DNA of 64,000 nt. Source: Cricetomys ansorgei (lineage: Eukaryota; Chordata; Mammalia; Rodentia; Nesomyidae). Below the pieces are notes generated by a model, which was not told where the DNA came from, searched no databases, and saw nothing but the letters and a program-made list of their open reading frames with translations. Below are positions 1 to 11,435 of the stretch, one piece after another. Position 1 is the first letter of the stretch, and the number at the start of each line of letters is the position of its first letter. The stretch spans positions 6,288,001-6,352,000 of the forward strand of contig JAMJFZ010004031.1 of NCBI GenBank assembly GCA_026225945.1, in the 5' to 3' direction. Both the position numbers and the translations under genes were made by a program.

Positions 1-40
1 ACTAGGCGTGTGCTCTACCACCCAGCCCAGCCTAGCCCTT
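1..40 (-). repeat. ID-like SINE fragment, cut by the window edge
   Basis: The first bases resemble the reverse complement of the 5' tRNA-like part of a rodent ID element (gctctaccacccagcccagc against the usual pattern of box A followed by a CAGCCCC end). Only the 5' end of the element is inside the window, so the family call is tentative. Confidence 0.4.
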
Positions 41-484
41 GACTTTTCAAGTTTAATTTGCTAAAACCGTTGTCTGCAGGAATATCTTTTTTTTTTTTCT
101 TTTTTTTTTTTAATCTTTGGAGATCATAGCCAAAGTTTGAGAGAACAAAGAAAATAGTCTATCAAGAAAGAGTCATACTTTGGCCATGGAGGAAACATTG
201 AATTAATATGCTCTACTTTTATGTCTTATAAAAAGATTCCTTATATCCCTATCTATTCACCACCCTTTGAGATAATAAATGTTCCTTTTCTTCCCAATGT
301 GATAGAATCTAGCTTTGTTAATGTCACGTTAAACCCATGACTGAGTCTGATTTCAGTAATTTTAAGAATTTCACGCTTGACACTCTAGCTATTAAAATTT
401 TTATCGTTAGGGAATTTGCTCATATGATGCTATGCAATCACACATCAGAGATTTGGGGCTCTTACCATTCACTACTTACGTGTG

Positions 485-645
485 TGTCGGGAGGATCCAG
501 GTGGCATGGCAGGCCATGAAGGTCAGAGGACAACTTGCAAGAGTTAGTTTTCTCTAACTAATCCACCACATGGATTCTGAGATCCAACTGGATTTGCCAG
601 GCTCGGCGGCAGGTTTCATTATGCACTGAGCCATCTCGCTGACCT
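485..645 (-). repeat. B3 SINE, minus orientation
   Basis: Read on the minus strand it begins with a tRNA-derived head (aggtcagcgagatggctcag) and continues through the B3-type body. On the plus strand the diagnostic run 'gaaggtcagaggacaactt' is seen, followed by the block meaning 'gatccaactggatttgccaggc'-like B3 body. It is diverged but close to full length. Confidence 0.7.
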
Positions 646-679
646 GAGATTGGTATTTTTGAAAGGAGGATTTGAAAAA

Positions 680-783
680 TTGTGGGAGGACCAGAGGAAG
701 AGTTGGGTGGGGGCGTGGATCTGGTCAAAACACATTATCTGCTTGTATGAAATTCTCAAACAATACAAAATAAATTAAAAGGT
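680..783 (+). repeat. L1 (Lx-like) 3' end fragment
   Basis: A G-rich stretch is followed by 'tgtatgaaattctcaaac' and an A-rich tail with AATAAA-like hexamers. This is the characteristic 3' terminus of murine Lx-type LINE-1 copies. No ORF2 sequence is attached, so it is a short 5'-truncated insertion. Confidence 0.65.
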
Positions 784-879
784 TTTTATTTTCTGCAGTG
801 ATTTATCCAGCTACACAATATGTCTCCACTCTGTATCAAAGATGATATATCTGTTCCACAGAGCCTTCTATCCCCCATA

Positions 880-1112
880 GTACTGGAGATAGAACTCAGA
901 GCATGGCACATGCTAAGCAACTCCCCCACCAGTAAGCTATATCCTGAGCTCTCTTCTTCTTTGCATTTTTGAGAAAAGTTCTCTCTCTCTGTTGCCCAGG
1001 GTGACCTTGAAATCACTCTGTAACCTATGAAGGTCTTAAACTCACAATCCTTCTGCTTCAGCCTCCCTTGTATCTGGGTTGACAGGCCTATGATACCAGG
1101 TCTGATTTATTG
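880..1112 (-). repeat. B4 SINE (ID-B1 fusion), minus orientation
   Basis: The order seen on the plus strand is an ID-like part (tactggagatagaactcaga, then gctatatcctgagct) followed by a B1-like part (cagggtgaccttgaaatcac, then cttcagcctcccttgtatct). That chimeric order defines B4 elements. It is diverged at many positions. Confidence 0.75.
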
Positions 1113-2112
1113 TGTTCTTATTTCATACAACTTACTGTGCTGTCCGGTTTGTGCTAGTTAGAATCCAGTCAGAAAGAATGTGATTGGGCTGTTTTTGAGT
1201 GGTTCTTACAGTGCTTTTAAAGTTCTAAAGGGCAATCATGAAGCCCCTAGAACAGCAACTAGATTCTAGATAAAACCAGTAGAAGGAGAATTATTTTAAT
1301 GCATGCATAGATTTCTGAGATAATATTTTTCATTTATTCACCAATGCAACAAATATTTATTTAACCCTTACTATACAGAAGGCATTATTGCACACACTGG
1401 AAACAGAGGAGTAAAGGAAAATGGGCCAGGCCTCTGTCTCAAGGGACTTACATTCTGATGATCTTTTCTAAAATAGCTAATGGATTGTAATGAAGACACC
1501 GGTGAGTAGGATGGTCGAGATGATGATTGCTCTTCCAGAAAACCTCCCATGAACCTCCATGCTCCTCCGAGTTGACCCTCTGTCTGTGCTCCCAGGAGGA
1601 TGATCTTATCTGCTGAGGCAGCTGTTGTTCCAGCCTTTACTTGTGTGTCCCAGTGACAAGCCAGCGGCGGGAGCCGGCCAGGTGCTCACGAGCCCTTGAG
1701 CAGTAACCCGCCCTTCCTTAGCACCTGCTTTGACCAGCACTCTGCTGAGTGTTTTGTACAGATCAGTTTATGAAACCCGCCCGCACACTTTCCAACTAGA
1801 GCCCACCATGCTTAGTCTTTTCTGAACAGGAAAATGAAGCCCAGTGAGGTCAGTGGGTTAGGTAGGGTGAAGAAAGTCCCCCAGGAACCCAGGAAAGGCC
1901 AGTAAGTGTCTCTGCGTTGAGGGTGGGACCGTAGTGACACGAGTGGCATGAGCTGCACCAGCGAAGTCAGGGCTCATCTTTATTTAGAATTTTGCTATTT
2001 CATCCATCGCACTTTTTGCATTTATTTTGATTTTTATTATACTCTATTAAAATAATGTTTCTTTTGATTACTGAGTTTTGCTAAAAATGATTTTCTTTAT
2101 AATTTTGTGTAT

Positions 2113-2113
<1 letters not shown>

Positions 2114-2149
<36 letters not shown>

Positions 2150-2325
2150 CGCACTCTTACATGTGCACACACAAATGCACATATGTTTGAATGCACACAG
2201 AGTCCAGAAAGGGTATTGGATCCCCTGGAGCTGGGGTTGCAGGTGGTTGTGAGCCATCCGACATGGCTCCTCTGTAAGAACTATACCCAGCTTTGAATCT
2301 CGGAGCCGTCTCTTCAGTAACCCCT
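2114..2325 (-). repeat. B2 SINE (minus orientation) with adjoining TG microsatellite
   Basis: A TG tract of about 33 bp (2114-2146) is followed by the reverse complement of a B2: 'gtattggatcccctggagct', 'ggttgtgagcca' and the head region 'gagccgtctcttcagtaacc'. B2 elements in this family commonly end in a CA-rich tail, which explains the TG tract at its left side. Confidence 0.8.
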
Positions 2326-3755
2326 GTTACTGAGCTTTCCTGACACCCAGTTAATTATTGTGGCGTGCTTCCTTCACCTCACTCTAGTCTCTGGAATATT
2401 GGAACTACCACAATACCACATTAAAGAAGAGCTACCTATTTCTTTATTGGTTGTCCCAGCTGACTTCAAAACATTTAAAAGTAGCACTTTGTCTTATGTC
2501 CATAAGGCTAAGTAAATCCTTAGGGTAAGAGTGAGAGAATACTTCATAAATGTAGAACCCCAACTTTCTACTCCAGAGAAATTAAAAGACTATTTTCCAT
2601 CCTGTGGAAGGAGAGCCCTGGATAAACTCTCTAGTCTCCATGTAGACCCATTGCTCCACTATTGGTTGCTGCTGGCAGTAAGAGAGTTCATGTCATTTTT
2701 ATTCTAACCACAACTATCAGGTAGTTAGGATCCACCAGTGCCAAACGTTTAGCATGCCTCACCTCAAGTCTTCCCCTGACCCTGAGTCTGAGCGCCAAGC
2801 AATCACAGCTAGCAACTCACAGCGTTAAGTCCAGGCCGATGTGAATCCAGACCGGGCCCTTTCCACTCAGCTGCCCCCCTTTCTATTTTGGAAGTGGGTC
2901 AAATGGAAAGGATGGTGAGTTGTGCAGAGTAAAGGACTACAAGCACCTGCCCAGCAGAAGCGGAAGGGAATGACCCGGTCCTTCTTAGGCAGTACCATCT
3001 CTGTACCGGTCATTTCTATGGGTGTGTCTTGGAGATTATCCCAGTTTGGTAGTGTGACCTGCTCTGTATCTGCTTGAAGAGATCCAGAACCTCTGTTGTC
3101 TGGAATAAGGAACTGAGCTACACACTGCCTTCCTGCCCTGCTCCCTTTCCAATAAATTGACTAGTCACTCTTACCAGTTGACTAGGAAGCCAAACTTGGT
3201 CCAACTGCTGTGAGCATCCCAGGCCAGATACAGGGCAGCTGGTTCTCAACATGATTGTCTTTGTCACCCGAACACCATGGGTCATCACTAAGTTTCTAAG
3301 ACCCTGTTGTGCTCTGGTTGCCAGCATAATTGGTACACCCTAATACTATTTTTCTAAATATATTTCTTTTTTAAGCACACTTTCCCATGTCATTATTTCT
3401 CGGAATGTTCAAAAGGTCGGTGTAGGTGTTAGAACTGTGTGGTGGCCAGCATTGCTTGAACCAGGGAATTTGTTGATGAGGAACTCAAGATAGGTGTGGG
3501 GTAGGATGCACTTTGGGAAGAGATTCACCAAGATCTTTCAAGTACCTTCCTTAGTAAATGCCAAGAGGGTGAGAACTTGGAATATGATTCTTAAAATGCT
3601 CGTCATGTCCACATTCTTTTTTCTTTCTCTCTTTGTCATAACAAAAATGAGCTGTGCAGTTTCAAAACTAAGAATGAATTACTCTACATTTTATAAGTTT
3701 AAGATGTAACTCCTTTGTCTTTTCCATCTATCTGGATATGTAAAGGCATGATCAT

Positions 3756-3756
<1 letters not shown>

Positions 3757-3788
<32 letters not shown>
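3757..3788. repeat. TG dinucleotide microsatellite
   Basis: About 16 uninterrupted TG units. It is intronic and no SINE body is evident beside it. Confidence 0.95.
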
Positions 3789-3790
<2 letters not shown>

Positions 3791-4396
3791 AGGCATTGTG
3801 CTATTTGCTTATATATGCCAGCCATCTCGCTTAATCCTCCCAGTAATCCAGTGAGTTAGCAAGTGAAATACCCAAATTGGACCTCGGAAAATTGAGGCTC
3901 GAAAGGTTTTAGTGACTTCCCATAGGTGCGCAGCGAGTAGACGAATGAGTTCCAGTTTAGACATAGCTACTTCCGGACCCTGTGGCTGGGAAACAAACCC
4001 TTGTCTTGAATTTACTTCCAGGGGGGTTAGTGTGTTGAGTGATGGACGGACATTCCGAGGTCGTCTGTGCTTTCCGTCTGTCCTTGCCGCCCTCGTGTGA
4101 CTTTTGGTGACACGGGGGCTTCACGACACACAGTCCTGACCGCACCGTTTTCTGTTTCATGGATCTATAATGTCCTTTGTCGTAAATCCATTTAGAAATG
4201 ATGGCGGCTTTCTCTTGACGTCTCTACATTTTTAAGTGATGTATTTTGATAGTACTTTAGCCTCATGATTTCAAATATTAGGTTACTGAGTCCAGGTGGT
4301 TTCATATTTTCCCCATAAATGTGTTTATGTCACTCGGTAGACCGAGAAATTTCATTCCAGGGTTTTCCCTCCTTTCTTCATTTGATTTTCCTGCAG

Positions 4397-4474
4397 GAGG
4401 AGAACTGAGTTCTTTGAACTTGTCAGTAAAGGAGACTACGACTGGAATATCAAAAGCCACCGCGATGTGTTTCG
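4397..4474 (+). CDS. Pde11a: Pde11a coding exon (fifth from last): catalytic domain
   Basis: This 78-bp exon encodes RRTEFFELVSKGDYDWNIKS followed by HRDVFR, which I recognise as the PDE11A catalytic domain. It lies between a CAG acceptor (4394-4396) and a GTAAGA donor (4475). The first base completes a Glu codon begun in an exon outside the window, and the last two bases (CG) are completed by the A that opens the next exon, giving Arg. PDE11A is a dual-specificity phosphodiesterase that hydrolyses cAMP and cGMP; the class I PDE fold is all-helical. Frame and junctions agree with the next exon, so the call does not rest on this short piece alone. A longer overlapping open frame (4321-4563) is intron read-through and is not a separate gene. 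Confidence 0.95.
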
Positions 4475-6051
4475 GTAAGAAAAGGCATGCGTTTGTGTGG
4501 GTTTTCCACTATTTGGACTTTCAGCCATGCTTTTTCTGTGTATACTGGAAAACTCTCAGATGATCAACTGAATAGAGCTTGCGTCGTTATCTACAGCATG
4601 GTCTGAGTAGATAACCTCACAGAGACTGTCTGCTGTGCGGGAGACACCCCTGTGCTCCCCACAGTCTTGCTCCCTCCTGCACTCAGAGCCTCGAGTGAGA
4701 ACCCTCCGACAGTGCTGAGGACTCTGGTAGCTGTGTGATAAACACAGAACCCTGAACCCTTCATTCACTTTGAGACAGCGAGTTACTAAATCTCTCCACG
4801 CTTCTATCTGCAAATAAGAGAAATAGCATCCACCTTTGAGGCCGTAGCGAGTGTTCTGTTAGCCAACGATGAGTCCTTCAGTTAGGAAAGCTGTTGGTAT
4901 AGGAGCAGACTAAAAGGGAACGCTGCAGAGTTGCTCTCCACAGAGGATCAAAACCCAACAATAGACCACGTTGTCTCCCTTTGCACAGAGCTTAGCATAG
5001 GGGTGTTTGGAACTGCTTCCTAAATGCTGCTCCAGTCCAAGGGGTGGCTGACGCGGGAGCTGCCTGGCTCAGCGTGAATGACCCATTGTTAGCTGGGACT
5101 CTGCCCACTCCAGTCCTGCTCTGCCATCTGGGCAGCAGACGTGTTTCCAAGATGTTGAGATCCAGCGGGGTTTAAAACGCTAGCTGACAGCAGGACAGCC
5201 CTCTGACCTTTCACAATGCACCCTTTCTTCCAAGAGCAGTCAGCCAAGACACCTCCTGGCTCCACTTGTAAGCTATTTTCTCTTCTGATTTCTGGTGTTA
5301 GCCGAAGAAAGACTGGAGACAAAAGATATACCGTATTTTTCACCCTGCTATCACATCTGTTAATACTCTATCAACAATTTGAGTTATTTCCAGTGTTTCT
5401 GTGGTTCAGTTAAATATGCCCCTGGAAAACCTGATTCCTGTTGTACCTGTGTGTTACGTATGCACAGATTAAGGAAAGCTGTAGCCAAGGTATGTTGTCG
5501 AGAATGTGTATAAAACATGGTGGCTACCAGGTAGTGACACAATGCAGCTCCCTGTGGTAAATCTTGGCTCTGTGGAGCTTGAACATAAAAGAGCTCCCTA
5601 CATAGCACGTTCCTCGCCTCTTTGGTGTGGGTCTCTGTCCTCTGCCATTAGTGCTAGGTCAGTAAGCAGATATAGTGGCCACACAGACAGTGTTACATAC
5701 TGATTGCCTTACTTACAGTTTTAAAACGGGAAAAGCTCGGTGCACATTGTTTTAAGCAGAGCCTGCTTAACTCAGGTGTAGAGAGAGGGGTGTTCCGCTT
5801 TCCTGGATTTGCTGCAGACAAAACAAAAGGTCTACAGGGAGGGAGGTGTGAGAGGCCTTTGTCTTCTAGGCAGTGCTGGCTGCATCATGGGGCTGCAGAG
5901 CAGGGGAAACATAAACAGCGTGGCTCTTTGTTAAGGGAAGAAGATGTGGACTGGCCCCAGTCCCACTTTATTTATTTAAGGATCTAGGGTGAGTTTGCTT
6001 AGGACCGCGACAGAAGATTATCCAGACTGTTTGTTCGGTTCTGTTTTTCAG
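4475..6051 (+). other. Pde11a: Pde11a intron, about 1.6 kb
   Basis: A GTAAGA donor at 4475 and a pyrimidine-rich TTTTTCAG acceptor ending at 6051 bound this intron. I see no SINE, LINE or microsatellite of note in it, and the small open frames on both strands show no recognisable protein. Confidence 0.9.
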
Positions 6052-6115
6052 ATCAATGTTAATGACAGCCTGTGACCTTGGAGCTGTGACCAAACCGTGG
6101 GAGATCTCCAGACAG
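6052..6115 (+). CDS. Pde11a: Pde11a coding exon (fourth from last): metal-site Asp
   Basis: The 64-bp exon opens with the third base of an Arg codon and then encodes SMLMTACDLGAVTKPWEISR followed by Q. The TACDL aspartate (GAC at 6074-6076) corresponds to the conserved metal-coordinating Asp of class I phosphodiesterases (the equivalent in PDE5 is in the same context, with a TKPW motif following). It ends in frame on CAG, and the intron that follows starts GCAAGT, so the donor is of the GC type. No alternative GT donor sits at a position that keeps both the protein and the frame. The acceptor is TTTTTCAG at 6044-6051. Confidence 0.95.
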
Positions 6116-6121
6116 GCAAGT
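6116..6121 (+). promoter_or_regulatory. Pde11a: Non-canonical GC 5' splice site (CAG|GCAAGT)
   Basis: The intron begins GCAAGT after exon bases CAG. Apart from the C at intron position 2, every base fits the donor consensus (CAG before, AAGT after), which is the usual pattern for functional GC-AG introns processed by the U2 spliceosome. The frame carries on cleanly into VAELVTSEFF at 13212, which fixes this junction. An AG acceptor closes the intron at 13210-13211. Confidence 0.85.
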
Positions 6122-6754
6122 AGTGATTAATGGCAGTGTTCATCAGAGGAGAGACTGGAGGGGGGACAGTGCCCCCTGAGCACTGGCTTTCCTGCACTGA
6201 GAAAGGGGTCTTTGCATAGGCGCTGGCCTGGCATGGAGACGCAGCGGGCTGTGTCAGGAGGAGGTCTTACCCCACAGCCTTTCCTCTCCGTGCTTCCACT
6301 GAACAATGCTATTACTGGCTGCAAGATTTTTGTAATGTGCTAAATCTGAACACTTTGACTATTCCATAAAGCGAACAGTTCAAAAATACTGCTTTTCAAT
6401 AAGTAATCATGTTTTAGCAGAAGATCATGTTTATCACTTATGAAAAAGAAAACAGGGAAAGAGAAATAATTCTGTTTTGTTTCCAAGTGCTATATAAGTA
6501 TCAGAGGGCTCTGTTGCCAAAGAACGCAGTGTCCAGTTTAATTTTTATCAAGACTAATAGTGTTTTTACAGTTTTTCGGTGCACCCAAGCATTATATTTA
6601 AGCAACGGTATTTTGAATGAAGTAGCTCCCTGACTCAGGATCTTTGATTATTAGCAGGGGTTGATAGCTCTTCAGGTTTTCAGCTCTTCTTTAACTTTAT
6701 TTTATTCTTTCCTAAAACAAGTTACCCTAAGAGTCTCTAGGCTTCCCTCAAATT

Positions 6755-6803
6755 CTTTGTCTCAAGTTATGCCCCTGCCTCAGCCTCCTGAGTGTGGGAC
6801 TAG
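6755..6803 (-). repeat. B1 SINE fragment, minus orientation
   Basis: The run 'cctgcctcagcctcctgagt' is the reverse complement of the 7SL-derived B1/Alu core. Only about 50 bp can be assigned. Confidence 0.5.
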
Positions 6804-8841
6804 CTAGAAGCAAACTCACTAAGCTTAATGAGACACCTATTATGTAAACTGTGGGTTCCAAGACAATAACAGGATCTTAAAATGTCATTTTGGGAGAAAT
6901 AAGATGAGTTCACATATAAATAAATGACTGCTTTGTACGGGTTGTTTCGTTTCATCTTATTTTTTGTTTTTGGTTGTTTTTTTTTTTTTAAAGAAACCTT
7001 TATGGCTTCTTAACCTTGGTGACTAGTTAGAGCAGTAGGCTGAACAGTCATCACACAAAGATATCGAGCCATGATCCCACCAGCCTATAACGGTTACTTG
7101 AGAAGAAAAGGGCAGTTTTCTCTAGGCAGGAGTAGATGTAAGTAAGGATTTGCTGAGGGAGAAGAGCCTGGATTATCCAGGTGGGTACTAGGAGCAGAGG
7201 GAGCTCAGAATCCAGAAGAGACAGAGATGTGAGTCAGGCTGACACTGAAATGCTAATATCTACAAACCAAGAAGTGCTGGCAGCTATCAAACACTGGAAA
7301 AAAGATACAATAAAAATAAAAAAATAAAACAAAAGGAGCACAGCCACTGACCCACAGGAAAGAGGCAGAAAACCAGAAGGATCCTTTGCCCTGATGCAGA
7401 ATCACTGGCCCCAAGAACCATGCAAGAATACCTTCCTGTTATCTTAGCATGGAGTTTGGAGTGATGTTTTGGAGTTTTAAGAAACTGATTTGGTTATTAC
7501 ATGCACTTCACACATGGGAAGGGTGGGGCTTAGAAAGGATAAGGAGTCCAAGGTCTTCCATAGATAGTAGTTGGTGGAGTAAAAATGGACCCACTCTTCT
7601 CCTTCTTGGCTACTTAAGGATTGCTGCCATTGTGACTGAGGCAGTAACTATTCAGACCAGGAAACTCACGACCAACCAGCTACCACAGAGGAAACAGTCA
7701 TTGATGACCTTCACCCTGGGAAGGAGACAGTTCCTAAGGCAGAAAATTGAGTTAAAAAATAGCCAAAACATCCAAGCCCACTAGATGTAACCTAGATGTG
7801 CCTAGAGCTTTGGATTCAGAACTTGTTCTGATAGTGAAAAGACAAGGGAGGTTGGGTATGGTTCATGACCCTTGGGTTACCCAAAGAATGGGCCAAGACA
7901 CAAACTTACATGACATAAGAAGACCTCCAGGAAACAGCAATGGGAGCATAAGAACAGAAGGAAGAAGGCCAGGGCTGCAAAGACCATCGTTCTTACTGGA
8001 GAAATTGGGCTGGAGGGTGACTAAAAGTGGCAGGGGGTGAGGTTCTGCACTGGCTCGATCTGCTGAGATGGCACAGGTTTCTGAAGGGAAGACTTAGAAA
8101 CATAGAAATTTGAAACAAAATATATCCCAGCAGATTAACAACAAACCCTCATTCATAAAAGGCCAAGCTTTTCTCCACAGGCCGAAACTATTTGCATCGT
8201 TATGGTTTAAGCAGGTCTAACCTTTTGACATTGTGACATGACAGTGTCATTTGCAGAGCTCATGCTTAAGAACCAGGCAATAAAGTTACAAAAAAAAAAA
8301 AAAATCTCATGTTTTAAGCAAGGTTACAATTTTTTGTTAGGTTGCACTCATAGTGGCCGGCACCTCTGTTCTCATTCTGGGGGACTGATGGACCTCAGAG
8401 GATCTGAGAGTAGAAATTAAATGCCTTCAACAATCCATTGGTTCAGACTTGTCACACAATCCCATTCGACCAAAAGTACAACCCATGCCTTTTCCCAGCA
8501 AGTAGAAACTCAGGAGCAGTTTATGAGAATACATCTCAGCCTGCTTCTCACCTGAAGAAAGTTGCAAGCTGGTTTTGCATAGTCACAGACTTACGGTTTC
8601 TTAGGCAATAAAGTACTCTTAAGTGTTCAACAGAAACAAAAACAGAATGATTTTTCTCTATATGAACATCTTAGATTTTTTTTTTGCTTTCTGACGTTCA
8701 GGAATAGACAAATATAAGAAACTTATTCTTCTCTTTTGTCCTCATCTGAGGACCCGAGGCCTCACAAGCTCTCAGCAGAGAACTATGTAGTTAAATTATT
8801 TTCTTACCCCCTTTTTTTTTTTTTCATTTAAAATTTTTTCT

Positions 8842-8997
8842 GGGCCAGCAAGATGGCTCATCAAGTAAAGGTCTTTGGTGTCAAGACCTGATGACCTGAG
8901 TTCCGTTCGCAGTCCCATAGGCGAGAAGAGGGAACCAAGTCCTGCGAGCGGTCCTCTGTCCTCCGCAAGCAGTGCGACGAACACACACACACACTTT
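8842..8997 (+). repeat. B3 SINE, plus orientation
   Basis: It opens with the tRNA-like head 'gggccagcaagatggctcat', continues through 'cctgatgacctgagttccg' and a 'gagggaaccaagtcctgcga' body, and closes with an ACAC-rich tail. The order and length match B3. A poly-T/poly-A stretch lies just upstream at about 8810-8824. Confidence 0.8.
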
Positions 8998-9426
8998 AAA
9001 ACATTAAATTTAAACGTGTTTTTAAAGAGAGTTTGCTGAAAGTCACCTAATTCGTTCAGATATTTTATCCATAAATATGCTGGCCATGCCATTAATTAGA
9101 TTCTTATTTCAAAGCTGAGTCTTATTAATATTTTTTCATCTAAAGCATACCTTAATTTTAATATTTCTAGTTTGGAATTAAAAAGCAGCTTCACCTACAT
9201 TCCCACAAACCTGAATTTTTCTGTTACCTTTCATCTCATTATAAACCTGCTAATCCTTTCCAAGCTCACACAGAATGCCTGGGGAAATAGTCAATAGCTA
9301 CTATTGCACGCTATTAACATTTTATTTTCCAGTCTCTTCTCCTAAAACTGTATATTCCTTAGGAATATTGTTTGCTGTCCTTTAGAGATAACTGTACAAA
9401 GTCATCTGTACAGCCTCCTGTCTGGT

Positions 9427-9564
9427 ACCCCCCCCCCTTTCTCTCTCTCTCTCTGTCTCTCTCTCTCTATCCCCCCTTTCTGTCTCTCTCTCTCCCCCCC
9501 TTCTGTCTCTCTCTCTTCTCCCCTTCCCTTCCTCCACTTCTTTTCTTTTCTTTTCCTTTTTTTT
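9427..9564. repeat. Polypyrimidine (CT)n-rich tract
   Basis: About 138 bp of almost pure pyrimidine on the + strand: C9-type runs, CT repeats with rare TGT interruptions, then CTTTT units. Such mirror-symmetric tracts can adopt triplex (H-DNA) structure in vitro. The 64-codon open frame across it is a low-complexity artefact. Confidence 0.9.
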
Positions 9565-10019
9565 GAGTCTTTTTAACCACCAGCACCGTCTTTAATATCA
9601 ATTATCTCCTATGACTAGCCTAGGCTTTGTTACAATAACAAATACATTCTGACTTCAGTTCCTTAACACAAACAGGGGTTCGTTTTTCTCATGTCACAGT
9701 CTGGCGCAGACTGGACAATTCTTCTCCATTTGAGCCACTGTCAATTTCATTGTGACGTATCAGAAGTCACAAAGGGTCACGTAAAGAGTTTGTGTAGTTC
9801 ACTAACACCTTTCAACATTTCTGCCCATCGTGTGGGAAGGTCGACTTGGAGGGCAGACTGCACAGAAGCAGGTGGCTCTTCCAAGTTTGGGGGAAAGTGT
9901 AGTGCTAGGATAGCTCCTGTAATGGTGATGGAAAGGATGTGGGTGAGAAGTTCCAGGTCCTTAGGGGCCCCAGTGAAATGCACATCAAGAATGAAGGTGA
10001 CAACATAACTAGTCGAGGT

Positions 10020-10385
10020 GCTGAGGATACGTGACTGTGGGCACTCGGCATCCATGTCACCCCTCGGGCTCAGGGCCATCATGGAAGAGGGCAGAAAGGA
10101 TCTTAGAGTCAGAGGATGCGGAGGGAGAATCTGAAAGCCTGTCTCCTGCTACACTGGTGATCTTGCTGCAGCTGTAGTTACCCACACAAGATCTGCACAG
10201 GAAGCCAACAAAGTCAACATTCCAGCAGGCAGCACTGACAGGACTCAGTGGGTTACAGAAGAAGAGAGGGAAGGGGTAGGTATGTTGGGAGAGGCCCAAA
10301 GTGGGATTAAAGTGAAGAGGGGAGTTGGGGTTAGAAGTAATCAAGACATGCTGTATAAATTATGAAACTGTGAACCAATAAATAA
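10020..10385 (+). repeat. L1 (Lx-like) 3' UTR fragment
   Basis: Several blocks match the order of a murine L1 3' UTR: 'catcatggaagagggcagaa', then 'agagtcagaggatgcggagg', then 'ctgtctcctgctac', then 'cagcactgacaggactcagt' with 'gggttacagaagaagaga', and finally a G-rich stretch leading to 'caagacatgctgtataaatt' and an AATAAATAAG tail. The left boundary is uncertain and the element may extend further towards 9690. Confidence 0.65.
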
Positions 10386-10805
10386 GATATATATATACAC
10401 ATATATTTTTTTAATTAAAGGAACAATACCCACCTGGGGCAAGAAAGTGACAGGGCACAGTGCCTGGGGCAGAGGCAATATGTGAATGATATTCTAGATC
10501 AAATTGGAAGGCCCAATAGACATGTAGAGTAGTCTTCTCAGTCACTGATGCAAGCATTATTTTCTTTTTAAGATGTGAAGTTCTGCTGATAAACATAAAA
10601 GCATAAGAACTCAGAAGAATAAAACACAAAACCGTGTTTGCAGATGTTTCCATCAGAATCTCACCATATGTCTAAGCTGGAAATCTCATTCATGTTTGTC
10701 TCCAAATTGAGTAGATGAAGATATTTTTAAAAGTATATTCACTTCTTGATTTTAGAAAACATTTGAACAAAGCAATTGAATTTTAAAAAAAAAATACAAA
10801 TGTGA

Positions 10806-11105
10806 GGGCTAAGGGGATGGCTCAGTGCATAAAGCACTTGTGACTACTGAAGTTCAATTCCCCATAATCTGTGTAAAAGCTGGGCAGAAGCGGTGGACAC
10901 CTGTGACCCCAGCTCATGGAGGTGGAGACAGGGGATCCCCGGAACCATCCAGCTAGATACACCAGCAAGAACTAGCAAGCTGTGGGTGTAGCAAGAGGCT
11001 TTGTCACCATAAAGTAGGGAGCAATCAAAGGAAACACTGGGCAGCAGCTTCTGGCCTCTACGTGTGCACACGTTGTACATACATCCTCACACACACACGT
11101 GCCAA
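10806..11105 (+). repeat. Composite B2-like SINE with B1-like middle
   Basis: The head 'gggctaaggggatggctcag' and 'agttcaattccccataatct' are B2/B3-like. The middle has a B1-like segment (gctgggcagaagcggtggac, then cccagctcatggaggtgg), and the end reads 'cttctggcctctacgtgtgc' with a CA-rich tail. The arrangement suits a long composite rodent SINE. I do not assign a subfamily. Confidence 0.65.
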
Positions 11106-11227
11106 CATACTCAAACATGAATACACACATCCATGCAGTTAAAATTAAAGTGCAAACATATGTATTTGTGTAGATATTTATATTAATAGGCACATATATA
11201 GTTATCTTTAAAGTTTCGTAGATCAGT

Positions 11228-11435
11228 TTCTATTTCATGTGTATGAGATTTCCCCTACGTGTGTGTCTGTGCATTGTGTGAGTGCATGGTGCCCAAAGAG
11301 GCCAGAAGAGCACTTTGAATTTCCTTGAACCGCAGCAACAGACAGTGGCCAGCCACCATGTGGGTGCTGGGATTCAAACTTCTGTCCTCTGGAAGAGCAA
11401 TCTCTCTTAGTCACTGAGCCCTCTCTCCAGCCCTT
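11228..11435 (-). repeat. B2 SINE, minus orientation
   Basis: Read on the minus strand it starts 'gggctggagagagggctcag' and continues 'gattgctcttccagaggaca' and 'gaatcccagcacccacatgg'. It is nearly full length and only moderately diverged. Confidence 0.85.

Larger units (their letters stand above)
1..4396 (+). other. Pde11a: Pde11a intron (3' part) upstream of the first visible exon
   Basis: No coding exon of Pde11a or any other gene is recognised here. The exon that should precede the one at 4397 (it must end two bases into a Glu codon) is not visible, so this whole stretch is read as the tail of an intron that begins outside the window. It contains an ID-like fragment at the left edge, a B3 and a B4 SINE in minus orientation, an L1 3' end near 680-783, a B2 with a TG tract near 2114-2325, and a TG microsatellite near 3757. 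The rest looks like unique intronic sequence. Confidence 0.75.

Noticed and set aside
7290..8150. Frames of 111 and 80 codons after an A-rich block, considered as a processed pseudogene or retroviral remnant
   Set aside because: I could not match any protein or repeat family, and the A-rich block is at the wrong end for a simple sense-strand retrocopy.
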